DNA from: Clostridia bacterium
GTDB taxonomy: Bacteria > Bacillota_A > Clostridia > Oscillospirales > Acutalibacteraceae
Direction of reading: 5' to 3'
Length of the DNA: 12,317 nucleotides
NCBI GenBank assembly: GCA_017397065.1
Contig: JAFQKE010000043.1
Location: 1-12,317, forward strand
The first letter of the stretch is position 1; each line of letters opens with the position of its first letter. The notes beneath the pieces were generated by a model. That model saw only the letters and a program-made list of their open reading frames with translations, did not search any database and was not told the DNA's origin. The position numbers and the translations under genes are program-made. Positions 6,133 through 12,317 of this stretch are shown here, one piece after another.

Positions 6133-6138
6133 AAATAC

Positions 6139-6251
6139 AAGTAAATACAAGAAAAACGCTTGTTGTCATGCGGAATTTACAACTTGTGGAAATGACTTTC
6201 GCAAGTTACAATCTGCCCCGAAGGCTAATTTGTCCCTAACTTAACACAAGC
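6139..6251 (+). ncRNA. Structured segment between two azlC promoters
   Basis: GCTTGT (6158-6163) can pair with ACAAGC (6246-6251). Inside, GCGGA (6170-6174) pairs with TCTGC (6212-6216), and AACTTG (6181-6186) with CAAGTT (6202-6207) starts an 11-bp hairpin with an ATGAC loop. There is no T-tract and no T-box (AGGGTGG-type) or known riboswitch signature. It could be an azlC leader or a small RNA. The structure may be partly chance. Confidence 0.3.
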
Positions 6252-6258
6252 ATATAAT
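6230..6258 (+). promoter_or_regulatory. Proximal promoter for azlCD
   Basis: TTGTCC (6230-6235), a 17-nt spacer and a perfect TATAAT (6253-6258) lie just upstream of azlC. A start near 6265 would give a leader of about 33 nt containing the AAGGAA ribosome binding site (6285-6290). Confidence 0.65.
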
Positions 6259-6297
6259 ACCCTCACTTAATTTTAACACAACGCAAGGAAACACGCC

Positions 6298-6987
6298 ATG
6301 AAAAACACTATGAAATCGGCCTTTGTAGCCACAATCCCTGTTCTTACGGGATATATGGTTCTGGGTTTTGGATTTGGAATTATTATTAAATCGGCAGGGT
6401 ACGGAATCGCTCTTGCCTTTGCTATGAGTCTTTTGATATATGCAGGGTCAATGCAGTACGTTGCGGTTGGTTTGCTAACCGGCGGTGCATCGCTTGTAAC
6501 GACGGCTCTCACCACTCTTATGGTAAATGCAAGACATTTGTTTTACGGAATTTCTATGCTTAAAAAGTATAACGGCATTGGTAAAATAAAACCCTATTTA
6601 ATTTTTGCCCTTACCGATGAAACTTACTCTCTTGTGTGCGGCGATAATCTGCCTGTTAAGCCCGAACAAAAGAAAAACTATTATTTTTTTGTATCACTAT
6701 TCAACCACATTTATTGGGTGAGCGGCTCGGTTATTGGTGCCCTTGCCGGAACGCTTATTAAATTCAACAGCGAGGGTATTGATTTTGCTCTTACTGCACT
6801 CTTCCTCACAGTATTTTTACAGCAATGGCTAACCACCAAAAAGCATATTCCCTCTATAATAGGTGTGGGTGCATCGGTTTTTTGTCTTATCATATTCGGT
6901 AGTGAAAGCTTTTTAATTCCGTCGATGCTTATTATTGCTTTACTGCTGTGTGTTTATAAGGAGGAGCCTTGCGATGACCGACCTTGA
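6298..6987 (+). CDS. azlC: AzlC family branched-chain amino acid exporter, large subunit
   Basis: The 229-residue protein starts at an ATG with AAGGAA at 7-nt spacing. It is very hydrophobic with about 6-8 membrane segments. The N-terminal pattern AFVATIPVLTGYMVLGFGFG, the motif SLLIYAGSMQYVAVGLLTGGAS, and NARHLFYGISML are typical of AzlC (YgaZ in enterobacteria). With AzlD it forms a two-component carrier that exports branched-chain amino acids, and in other species methionine or 4-azaleucine. The last 14 nt overlap azlD, consistent with translational coupling. Two candidate promoters precede it. The actual substrate cannot be told from sequence. An AzlB-type regulator gene is not in the window. 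Confidence 0.93.
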   Translation: MKNTMKSAFVATIPVLTGYMVLGFGFGIIIKSAGYGIALAFAMSLLIYAGSMQYVAVGLLTGGASLVTTALTTLMVNARHLFYGISMLKKYNGIGKIKPYLIFALTDETYSLVCGDNLPVKPEQKKNYYFFVSLFNHIYWVSGSVIGALAGTLIKFNSEGIDFALTALFLTVFLQQWLTTKKHIPSIIGVGASVFCLIIFGSESFLIPSMLIIALLLCVYKEEPCDDRP

Positions 6988-7300
6988 AATCATATCCTTT
7001 GTTGCTGTAATTGCCCTTGTAACCGCCGCTCTTCGCTTTTTACCCTTTATAGTATTCAGAAAAAGCAATAGAACACCCCTTATTGTTGAAAAACTGGGCA
7101 GAGTTCTTCCCCTTTCTATTATGGGTATGCTTGTTGTTTATTGCCTTAAAGATGTTAGCTTCTCCGCCGCTAAAGGATTTTTACCGGCTTTAATCTCCTG
7201 CGCGGTTGTAGCACTTCTCTACATATGGAAACGAAACACCCTGTTAAGCGTAATTTGCGGCACCGTATGCTATATGATTATGGTGCAACTCATTTTTTAA
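6974..7300 (+). CDS. azlD: AzlD family branched-chain amino acid exporter, small subunit
   Basis: The ATG at 6974 has a strong AAGGAGGAG ribosome binding site (6958-6966) inside the end of azlC, and the two frames overlap by 14 nt. The product is 108 residues with about four membrane segments (roughly 3-24, 43-60, 66-80, 85-106) and the AzlD-like motif ALRFLPFIVFR near residues 19-30. It partners AzlC (YgaH in enterobacteria) in branched-chain amino acid efflux. An upstream in-frame codon at 6935 would extend the protein into azlC without a ribosome binding site, and is not favoured. No clear terminator follows; the AT-rich stretch to 7363 holds nothing else that I recognise. Confidence 0.92.
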   Translation: MTDLEIISFVAVIALVTAALRFLPFIVFRKSNRTPLIVEKLGRVLPLSIMGMLVVYCLKDVSFSAAKGFLPALISCAVVALLYIWKRNTLLSVICGTVCYMIMVQLIF

Positions 7301-7363
7301 AAATCAAAAGGTATATTTATTACAATCAGCCACAAAATAAAATAAAAAAATTGAATTTTACTC

Positions 7364-7392
7364 TTGTAATTATAACATTTTTGTATTATAAT
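7364..7392 (+). promoter_or_regulatory. SigA-type promoter of the SRP RNA
   Basis: TTGTAA (7364-7369), a 17-nt spacer and TATAAT (7387-7392) predict a start near 7399-7401, at the 5' strand of the RNA's terminal helix. The same promoter may feed dnaX by readthrough. Confidence 0.8.
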
Positions 7393-7400
7393 AATATAAC

Positions 7401-7553
7401 AATCACGCTTTGGGGCGTGTGAACGGGCGGGTCCTGTGCGATAGGCGGCCATGAATCATGTCAGGCGGGGAACCGAGCAGCATTAAGTGGATATGACTAT
7501 GCGCCGCAGTAAATCGGTTCGTTCGCACTCCCGAAAGTGTGATTTATTTTTTT
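7401..7553 (+). ncRNA. ffs: Signal recognition particle RNA, short type lacking an evident Alu domain
   Basis: The conserved SRP hairpin (helix 8) is clear: ATGTCAGG, a CGG/CCG stem with GGAA tetraloop (7466-7475), then AGCAGCATTAAGTG. Flanking GGGTCCTGTGC and ATGCGCCGCAG match the S-domain of Bacillus subtilis scRNA from memory. AATCACGCTTT (7401-7411) pairs with AAAGTGTGATT (7534-7544) as the terminal helix, followed by a T-rich run (7543-7553) that probably terminates transcription. The RNA binds Ffh and guides co-translational membrane targeting. At about 145 nt there is no room for the long Alu domain of Bacillus, whose GGTAGCGGTG-like motif I do not see. The position directly before dnaX is the same as in B. 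subtilis. Confidence 0.95.
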
Positions 7554-7612
7554 ACGTTTGCCAAGCAAACCGATAGTTATGAACCATAAACTAATGAAAG
7601 AAGGTGCCCACT

Positions 7613-9256
7613 ATGTATCAAGCATTATACAGAAAATATCGTCCCATCGTCTTTTCGGATGTAGTGGGTCAGGAGCATATTACAACCACCCTTACGGGTA
7701 GTCTTAAGGCCGGCAAAACCTCCCACGCCTACCTTTTTACCGGCACCCGTGGAACAGGTAAAACCACCTGTGCTAAAATTTTAGCAAGGGCTGTGTGTTG
7801 CGAATCTCCCGTCAATGGTGAGCCCTGCGGCGTATGTGAAGCCTGCAAAACAGTTTTGGAGGGAAATACCACCGATATCAACGAAATTGACGCCGCTTCA
7901 AATAATGGTGTAAATGATATACGTGACCTTAAAGAGCAGGTAAGCTTTCTACCCACATCGCTTAAATATCGTGTGTATATTATAGATGAGGTTCATATGC
8001 TCTCCACCCCTGCCTTTAACGCTCTGCTTAAAACCCTTGAGGAGCCCCCGTCACACGTGGTATTTATTCTTGCCACTACTGAGGTTCACAAGCTACCTGC
8101 AACCATACTTTCACGCTGTCAGCGTTTTGATTTTAAACGTCTTGAGCCCGAAGTAATAGTTAAGAGAATTAACTATATTGCTCAAAAAGAGGGCTTTACC
8201 ATAACAGATGGTGCCGCTATGATGGTGGCCTCCCTTGCTGATGGCGGTATGCGTGATGCACTTTCGATTTTAGACCAATGCTCGGCGGCATCACAGAATA
8301 TTGATGAAAACATTATCCGTGATGTTTGCGGCATTGCCGGCAACGAAAACATTTTTAGTCTTGTAAGGGCAATAAACGCCGGAGATACCGCCACCGCTAT
8401 TCAAACGGTGGATACCCTTTATCGCAATTCGGTAGATATGAAAAAGCTTGTTTTCGAGCTTATCTCGTGCTATCGCAACCTTATGATAATTAAAACCGTA
8501 AAATCTTCAAGAGAGTTAATTGTCTGCTCTGATTCAGAGTTCAGCGAGCTTTCTGAAATGGCGGGTTCCTACTCCCTTTCAAATATAATTGATGCACTTT
8601 CCTCTTTGCAGGAAATGGCCGATTCGCTTACAAGCTCCGCCTCTCGAAGTGATGTAGAGCTTGCGATTGTGAAGCTTTGCTCTCCCGAGCTTGCCTCCAC
8701 AGTTGCGGCGCTTAAAGCAAAGGTGGAAAGACTTGAAAAAACCGTAGCGGCACTTTCTCAAGGTAAGCCTGTTGTTGCAGCTCCTAAAAAGGATTCTGCA
8801 CCTGCTTCCAAAGCTCCTGCTTTAACCTCAAAGGCCGCACCAAAGCAGGAAGAAATTCCTCTGCCCGATGCACCGCCACCATCGGTTAATGAGTCGGCTT
8901 CGCCTACAACCACTGCACCGAAGCAAGCCGTCGCTAACGGTGACCCTGTTCCGGTAACCGAATGGCCTGAGATTTTAGAAATCTTAAAGCTTTCCTGTCC
9001 GCTTATGGCAGGCGTTTTATCCGATTCTAAAGCCTATATAGGAAACGGCAGACTTTTAATAGATTCCCAATTAGACCAGTTTAAAGATATGATAAATTCC
9101 GATCCAAAATACCGTGATTACATTCGTAAAGCGGCTGAACAGATTTTAGGTGTTTCATATAATCTTGGGCCCTATAGACCGCCCGTTAAAAAAGAAAATT
9201 CTGATGCGCCTGATCCTCTTTTGGAATTTGCAAAATCACTTAATCAAAATAACTAA
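7613..9256 (+). CDS. dnaX: DNA polymerase III subunit gamma/tau
   Basis: I choose ATG 7613, which gives the canonical MYQALYRKYRP start of this family and lies 6 nt after AGAAGGTG; a GTG at 7604 falls in that ribosome binding site. The product is 547 residues, the motor of the clamp loader that places the beta clamp on DNA. Visible features are Walker A GTRGTGKT (44-51), the zinc module C63, C72, C75, C78, Walker B with D125-E126 in IIDEVH, the SRC motif (167-169) and sensor 2 GGMRDAL with R214. Residues about 385-440 are a Lys/Ala/Pro-rich linker, and about 445-547 is the tau-like C-terminal part. It heads the dnaX-ybaB-recR cluster; ybaB begins 15 nt downstream. No classical A AAA AAG slippery heptamer was seen in frame, so gamma may not be made by frameshifting. 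Confidence 0.97.
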   Translation: MYQALYRKYRPIVFSDVVGQEHITTTLTGSLKAGKTSHAYLFTGTRGTGKTTCAKILARAVCCESPVNGEPCGVCEACKTVLEGNTTDINEIDAASNNGVNDIRDLKEQVSFLPTSLKYRVYIIDEVHMLSTPAFNALLKTLEEPPSHVVFILATTEVHKLPATILSRCQRFDFKRLEPEVIVKRINYIAQKEGFTITDGAAMMVASLADGGMRDALSILDQCSAASQNIDENIIRDVCGIAGNENIFSLVRAINAGDTATAIQTVDTLYRNSVDMKKLVFELISCYRNLMIIKTVKSSRELIVCSDSEFSELSEMAGSYSLSNIIDALSSLQEMADSLTSSASRSDVELAIVKLCSPELASTVAALKAKVERLEKTVAALSQGKPVVAAPKKDSAPASKAPALTSKAAPKQEEIPLPDAPPPSVNESASPTTTAPKQAVANGDPVPVTEWPEILEILKLSCPLMAGVLSDSKAYIGNGRLLIDSQLDQFKDMINSDPKYRDYIRKAAEQILGVSYNLGPYRPPVKKENSDAPDPLLEFAKSLNQNN

Positions 9257-9271
9257 AGGTAGGTAATAAAA

Positions 9272-9613
9272 ATGAAAGTAAGACTTCCCAGCGGCCCCAG
9301 TAGAGGCGATATGTTAAAGCAGGTTCAACAAATGCAGGAGGATATGGCAAATCTTCAGGCCGATTTGGATGAGCGTGAGTACACCGCTACCGCAGGTGGC
9401 GGAATGATTACCGTTACCGTTAACGGAAAACACGAGATTAAAGAGCTTAAAATTGATCCTGATGCTATTGATCCCGAAGATTCTGAGATGCTTGAAGACC
9501 TTATTACCGTTGCGGTTAATGAGGCTATTGCAACTGCCACAAAAACCTCCGAGGAGGAAATGGGCGCTATCACCGGCGGTCTTAACATTCCCGGTATGCC
9601 CGGAATGTTTTAA
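9272..9613 (+). CDS. ybaB: YbaB/EbfC nucleoid-associated protein
   Basis: The 113-residue protein is of the usual size and starts at an ATG preceded by AGGTAGGT. It begins with basic residues, followed by a helix [21 protein letters not shown] and the family core [32 protein letters not shown]. The Gly/Met-rich tail [12 protein letters not shown] is also typical. YbaB/EbfC proteins are dimers with tweezers-like arms that bind DNA without strong sequence preference and help organise the nucleoid. Its place between dnaX and recR is conserved across bacteria, including Bacillus (yaaK). Transcription probably comes from upstream of dnaX. Confidence 0.96.
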   Translation: MKVRLPSGPSRGDMLKQVQQMQEDMANLQADLDEREYTATAGGGMITVTVNGKHEIKELKIDPDAIDPEDSEMLEDLITVAVNEAIATATKTSEEEMGAITGGLNIPGMPGMF

Positions 9614-9615
9614 TT

Positions 9616-10218
9616 ATGGCGTATCACGTAGCCCCACTTCAAAAGCTCCAGGAGCAATTTGAAAGATTGCCCGGCATTGGCAAAAAAACAGCCGGCCGTT
9701 TGGCTTACCATATTTTATCACGCAGTGATGCGGAGGCTAAGGCCTTTGCAGACGCCATTTTAGAGGCAAAGGAAAAAATCCATTACTGCAAGTGCTGTCA
9801 GAATTTAACCGAGCAGGAGCTTTGTCCCGTCTGCACCGATGCTGACAGAGATCGCTCTTCTATTTGTGTGGTGGAAGATCCGAGAGATGTTATGGCTTTT
9901 GAGCGAACAAGGGAATATAATGGTCTTTATCACGTGCTTCACGGAGTTATATCGCCTATGGACGGAATCGGCCCCGATAGCTTGCGCATAAAAGAGCTTA
10001 TGGCTCGCCTTTCAAACGATGAGGTAAAAGAGGTTATTATGGCAACCAATCCCACCGTTGAGGGCGAAGCCACCGCCAGTTATATTTCACGTCTTATTCG
10101 CCCTATGGGCATCAAGGTCAGCCGCCTTGCTTATGGAATCCCCGTTGGAGGCGATTTGGAATACGCCGACGAAATAACCCTTTCCAGAGCGCTTGAAGGA
10201 CGAAATGAAATTAAATAG
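9616..10218 (+). CDS. recR: Recombination mediator RecR
   Basis: The 200-residue protein starts 2 nt after the ybaB stop without a clear ribosome binding site, so translation is probably coupled. It has the helix-hairpin-helix [16 protein letters not shown] (17-32), a zinc finger with C58, C61, C70, C73, the Toprim segment [15 protein letters not shown] (84-98) and the C-terminal [24 protein letters not shown] pattern (173-196). RecR forms a ring clamp and, with RecO, loads RecA onto SSB-coated single-stranded DNA in gap repair. Length and order of domains are normal. It is the last gene of the cluster and is followed 7 nt later by a strong terminator. Confidence 0.97.
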   Translation: MAYHVAPLQKLQEQFERLPGIGKKTAGRLAYHILSRSDAEAKAFADAILEAKEKIHYCKCCQNLTEQELCPVCTDADRDRSSICVVEDPRDVMAFERTREYNGLYHVLHGVISPMDGIGPDSLRIKELMARLSNDEVKEVIMATNPTVEGEATASYISRLIRPMGIKVSRLAYGIPVGGDLEYADEITLSRALEGRNEIK

Positions 10219-10225
10219 TTTTTTT

Positions 10226-10261
10226 AAGAGTTGTTCGCATTATGCGAGCAACTCTTTTTTA
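10226..10261 (+). terminator. Terminator of the dnaX-ybaB-recR unit
   Basis: AAGAGTTGTTCGCA (10226-10239) pairs with TGCGAGCAACTCTT (10243-10256), 14 bp with one G-U and a TTA loop, followed by a T-run to 10261. A T-run also precedes it, so it could act on leftward transcripts through the A-rich complement. Confidence 0.92.
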
Positions 10262-10286
10262 TAACGATAAAGATTGTTTAATTGAA

Positions 10287-10694
10287 TTTCCTTTTGCCCA
10301 TACCCGAAAAAATTGCAAAAGGAAACAGTCACACACTTCCGCAAACTACCGATAAATTGTTGCTTATAAGCCTTCCCCATCAAGGGGAAGGCTAATTTAA
10401 ACTATAATTTGTGCAAATTATTTTAGGGATGTCGTGGGCGCCATCCCCTACACGTTTGACGTGCAAAATGCGGGAACCTTTGTAGGGAACGGGCTTGCTC
10501 GTTCCGCAAAAAAATTAGCACAAACTTTGGCGGCAGGAGCAAGCCCCTGCCCTACGGATATTACCGAAAATTTGCAAAAAACGCAATTTAACACACAAAT
10601 TTTGTAGCAACAACGTAGGGAACAACCAATGTGTTGTTCCTAAATACAAATTTGTTGTGGTTTATTAGGAACGACACGCAGGTCGTTCCCTACA
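10287..10694. repeat. Intergenic cluster of short hairpin repeats (REP/MITE-like)
   Basis: No gene is visible in about 490 nt. Instead there is a chain of hairpins: TTTCCTTTTGC (10287-10297)/10315-10325; AGCCTTCCCC (10369-10378)/10384-10393; GGGATG/CATCCC (10426-10447); CACGT/ACGTG (10451-10463); GGAACG/CGTTCC (10486-10505); GGCAGG/CCTGCC (10532-10551); GGAACAAC/GTTGTTCC (10619-10640); and GGAACGAC/GTCGTTCC (10668-10689). Five are edged on one side by GTAGGG or CCCTAC in alternating orientation. TTTGTGCAAATT (10408-10419) and AATTAGCACAAA (10513-10524) bracket two units as an 11/12 inverted repeat. GTAGGGAACAAC (10615-10626) and GTCGTTCCCTAC (10682-10693) bracket the last two. Confidence 0.75.
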
Positions 10695-10748
10695 AGTTTG
10701 ATTGGACGGTTTTTTATTTGTAATCCCTGAATATATTTACTCAAAAAC

Positions 10749-10777
10749 TTGACTTGGAAAATAAAATATGTTACAAT
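10749..10777 (+). promoter_or_regulatory. SigA-type promoter of the ktrB-ktrA operon
   Basis: TTGACT (10749-10754), a 17-nt spacer and TACAAT (10772-10777) with a preceding TG (10769-10770) predict a start near 10784. The in-frame TTG at 10749 is this -35 box and cannot be the start codon of ktrB. Confidence 0.8.
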
Positions 10778-10799
10778 AACTATAATCAAAGCATTGTTC

Positions 10800-10841
10800 G
10801 GAACCAGCTATCGCAGAAGAGGTTGGTTCCATTTTGTTTTT
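10800..10841 (+). terminator. Candidate attenuator hairpin in the ktrB leader
   Basis: GGAACCA (10800-10806) pairs with TGGTTCC (10824-10830), followed by ATTTTGTTTTT (10831-10841). It stands about 16 nt after the predicted transcription start and before the ribosome binding site. I see no clear competing antiterminator and no c-di-AMP (ydaO) aptamer in this leader of about 85 nt. Confidence 0.45.
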
Positions 10842-10868
10842 AGTAAAATTAGGGTGTATGATGAATTT

Positions 10869-12227
10869 ATGAAAAGACAATGGATTAAGGTATCTACAAC
10901 ACATATCATAATGTTGAGCTTTTTGATAGCAATATTGATTGGCGCAGTGTTGCTTTCGCTTCCTATAAGTTCGGCCGATGGAAAAGCTACTCCGTTTTTA
11001 GATGCACTTTTCACCTCAACAACTTCAACCTGTGTTACGGGATTAGTGGTAACACCAACCGTATCTTCTTGGAGTGTTTTCGGGCAGATTGTGATTTTGA
11101 TGCTGATTCAGATTGGCGGGCTTGGCGTTATCACCATTATGTCGGGTATAATGATACTTATGCACAAGAAAATAGGTATTGCCGACAGACTGCTTTTGCA
11201 GGACGCTTTTAATCTGAATTCCCTTTCGGGACTGGTTCGTTTTGTAAAAAAGGTCGTAACCGGAACGCTTGTTATAGAGGGCATCGGAGCCCTGCTTTAT
11301 ATGACTGTTTTTATACCTGAGTTTGGTGCAAGAGGAATATGGATATCGGTGTTCACTGCGGTTTCTGCCTTTTGTAATGCGGGTATTGATATCATTGCCG
11401 AAAACAGTCTTTGTGATTATGCACTTAATCCCGTTATCAATATTGTTACCTGTGTTTTGATTATTTTGGGCGGTATCGGTTATATTGTTTGGTGGGATGT
11501 GCTTAGGGTGATTAAAAAGGCACGAACAAAAAAGGTGAGATTTTTCAGAGATCTCACCCTACACAGTAAAATTGCTATTACGGCAACTTTAATTTTGATT
11601 TTTGTGGGTGCAGCACTCATTTTTGCCTTTGAATATAATAATCCGAAAACAATGGGCGATTATACTTTGCTTCAAAAAATGGAGGTATCCTTGTTCCAGT
11701 CGGTTACAACAAGAACCGCCGGATTTGCTACGGTGCCGCAAGAAAATCTTACAAACGCAAGCGCTACTATATGTTTGCTTTTGATGTTTATAGGCGGTTC
11801 GCCTGTTGGCACAGCCGGAGGTATTAAAACGGTGACATTTGCTGTTATTATTGTGGCGGCAATTGCCTCTATTCGCAATAAAGAGGATGCCGAGCTGTTT
11901 GGCAGAAGACTCACAAAACAGGCGGTCAGCAAAGCGGTTGCCGTTATCTGTATGTCATTTATTATTATGTTTACTTCAACGGTTTTGCTTTCTGCAACAA
12001 CGGATGCAAACGCATTGGATATTGCTTATGAAACGGTTAGTGCCACCGCAACCGTGGGACTTACAAGGAATCTTACGGCTTCTCTTGGCAGCGTTGGTAA
12101 ACTTATAATCATCATAACTATGTATCTTGGCAGAGTGGGGCCAATATCACTCGCTGTTGCCTTTAAGCGAAGCAAGGATAATCAAAATATTGTAAGAAAC
12201 CCCGCTGAAGAAATAAGTGTTGGATAG
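10869..12227 (+). CDS. ktrB: Ktr/Trk potassium uptake system, membrane subunit
   Basis: I place the start at ATG 10869, giving 452 residues beginning MKRQWIKVST. Its only upstream ribosome binding site candidate is AGGGTG (10851-10856) at a longish 12-nt spacing; a GTG at 10854 is the alternative. The protein has four membrane-pore-membrane repeats. The selectivity-filter glycines are visible as CVTGLV (G58), FCNAGID (G172), TRTAGF (G285) and TATVGL (G397). The third-domain intramembrane gate is GGSPVGTAGGIKT (309-321), and the C-terminus has YLGRVGP (419-425). Such proteins dimerise and carry K+ (with Na+ in Ktr) into the cell, gated by a cytosolic RCK ring. That partner begins 14 nt downstream. 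The length and the KtrA-type neighbour favour KtrB over TrkH. Confidence 0.94.
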   Translation: MKRQWIKVSTTHIIMLSFLIAILIGAVLLSLPISSADGKATPFLDALFTSTTSTCVTGLVVTPTVSSWSVFGQIVILMLIQIGGLGVITIMSGIMILMHKKIGIADRLLLQDAFNLNSLSGLVRFVKKVVTGTLVIEGIGALLYMTVFIPEFGARGIWISVFTAVSAFCNAGIDIIAENSLCDYALNPVINIVTCVLIILGGIGYIVWWDVLRVIKKARTKKVRFFRDLTLHSKIAITATLILIFVGAALIFAFEYNNPKTMGDYTLLQKMEVSLFQSVTTRTAGFATVPQENLTNASATICLLLMFIGGSPVGTAGGIKTVTFAVIIVAAIASIRNKEDAELFGRRLTKQAVSKAVAVICMSFIIMFTSTVLLSATTDANALDIAYETVSATATVGLTRNLTASLGSVGKLIIIITMYLGRVGPISLAVAFKRSKDNQNIVRNPAEEISVG

Positions 12228-12241
12228 AAAGGGAGAAATTT

Positions 12242-12317
12242 ATGAGTATCAATAAAACCTATGCCGTGTTAGGCCTCGGAAGATATGGTAGGGCAGTTGC
12301 AGAGGAGCTTGTAAATA
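12242..12317 (+). CDS. ktrA: Ktr/Trk potassium uptake system, RCK regulatory subunit (5' fragment)
   Basis: An ATG at 12242 has GGGAG (12231-12235) 6 nt upstream and opens a frame that runs off the window after 25 codons. The visible start MSINKTYAVLGLGRYGRAVAEEL has the Rossmann GLGRYG nucleotide-binding loop of RCK/TrkA-N proteins. KtrA forms an octameric ring under KtrB that binds ATP or ADP (often also c-di-AMP in its RCK_C domain) and opens or closes the transporter. It follows ktrB by 14 nt, so the two are cotranscribed. The C-terminal part lies outside the window. Confidence 0.9.
   Translation, partial: MSINKTYAVLGLGRYGRAVAEELVN

Noticed and set aside
709..7450. Identical GCGATAGGCGGC near 708-719 and within the SRP RNA near 7439-7449
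   Set aside because: A 12-mer match is expected by chance several times in a window of this size, and the surroundings do not match.
8700..8800. Programmed -1 frameshift site in dnaX (A-runs near 8736 and 8786)
   Set aside because: Neither run places an A AAA AAG heptamer in the reading frame, and no upstream Shine-Dalgarno with downstream stem was evident.
10287..10694. CRISPR array
   Set aside because: Units are hairpins of different sequence in alternating orientation; there are no constant direct repeats with regular unique spacers and no cas gene.
10784..10868. c-di-AMP (ydaO) riboswitch before ktrB
   Set aside because: The leader is only about 85 nt and lacks the conserved core.

Overview
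The window looks like a chromosomal segment from a low-to-mid GC Clostridia species, most likely in the Oscillospirales/Ruminococcaceae area. Three things support this: the block SRP RNA - dnaX - ybaB/ebfC - recR (the same order as Bacillus subtilis scr-dnaX-yaaK-recR), strong AGGAGG-type ribosome binding sites with SigA-like promoters (17-nt spacers), and surface proteins typical of gut Firmicutes, including Cys/His-repeat lipoproteins and an SPKTG sortase substrate. The assignment rests on gene content and style only.

Layout. (1) 1-2795, cell surface: a truncated leftward gene for a secreted Cys/His-rich protein runs off the left edge. Diverging from it is an SPKTG-anchored, Ig-like plus coiled-coil surface protein, followed by a 95-aa membrane protein with a zinc ribbon and a strong bidirectional terminator. 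(2) 2874-4612: a two-gene operon of a Cof-type HAD phosphatase and a calcineurin-like metallophosphatase that starts at TTG. (3) 4613-6090: a SigA promoter, a structured leader of about 210 nt ending in a UUCG-loop terminator, and a lipoprotein with four Cys/His modules and a probable carbohydrate-binding-like C-terminal domain. (4) 6104-7300: two candidate promoters around another structured segment, then azlC-azlD (branched-chain amino acid exporter). (5) 7364-10262, housekeeping: SRP RNA of a short, apparently Alu-less type, then dnaX, ybaB and recR with a terminator. (6) 10263-10748: no gene, but a dense array of hairpins with GTAGGG/CCCTAC ends, which looks like an intergenic repeat cluster. 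(7) 10749-12317: a promoter, a short leader with a candidate attenuator hairpin, ktrB/trkH, and the first 25 codons of ktrA.

The most interesting item is the leader at about 4747-4966. The 3' strand of its 13-bp closing helix is almost the same sequence as the 5' arm of the downstream terminator. It can therefore pair perfectly with the leader's 5' end, or form a 10-bp antiterminator helix with the terminator's 3' arm. That is the design of a transcriptional riboswitch or attenuator, and I recognise no known aptamer class in it. The overall shape (closing stem, internal asymmetric loop, long apical arm, 5' end paired from the first nucleotides) also leaves a 6S-like small RNA possible. All structures were read by eye; none was computed.

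Several apparent long open frames have misleading upstream starts. The HAD gene, the metallophosphatase, the lipoprotein, azlD, dnaX and ktrB are each given here from an internal start, chosen from ribosome binding site and promoter positions.
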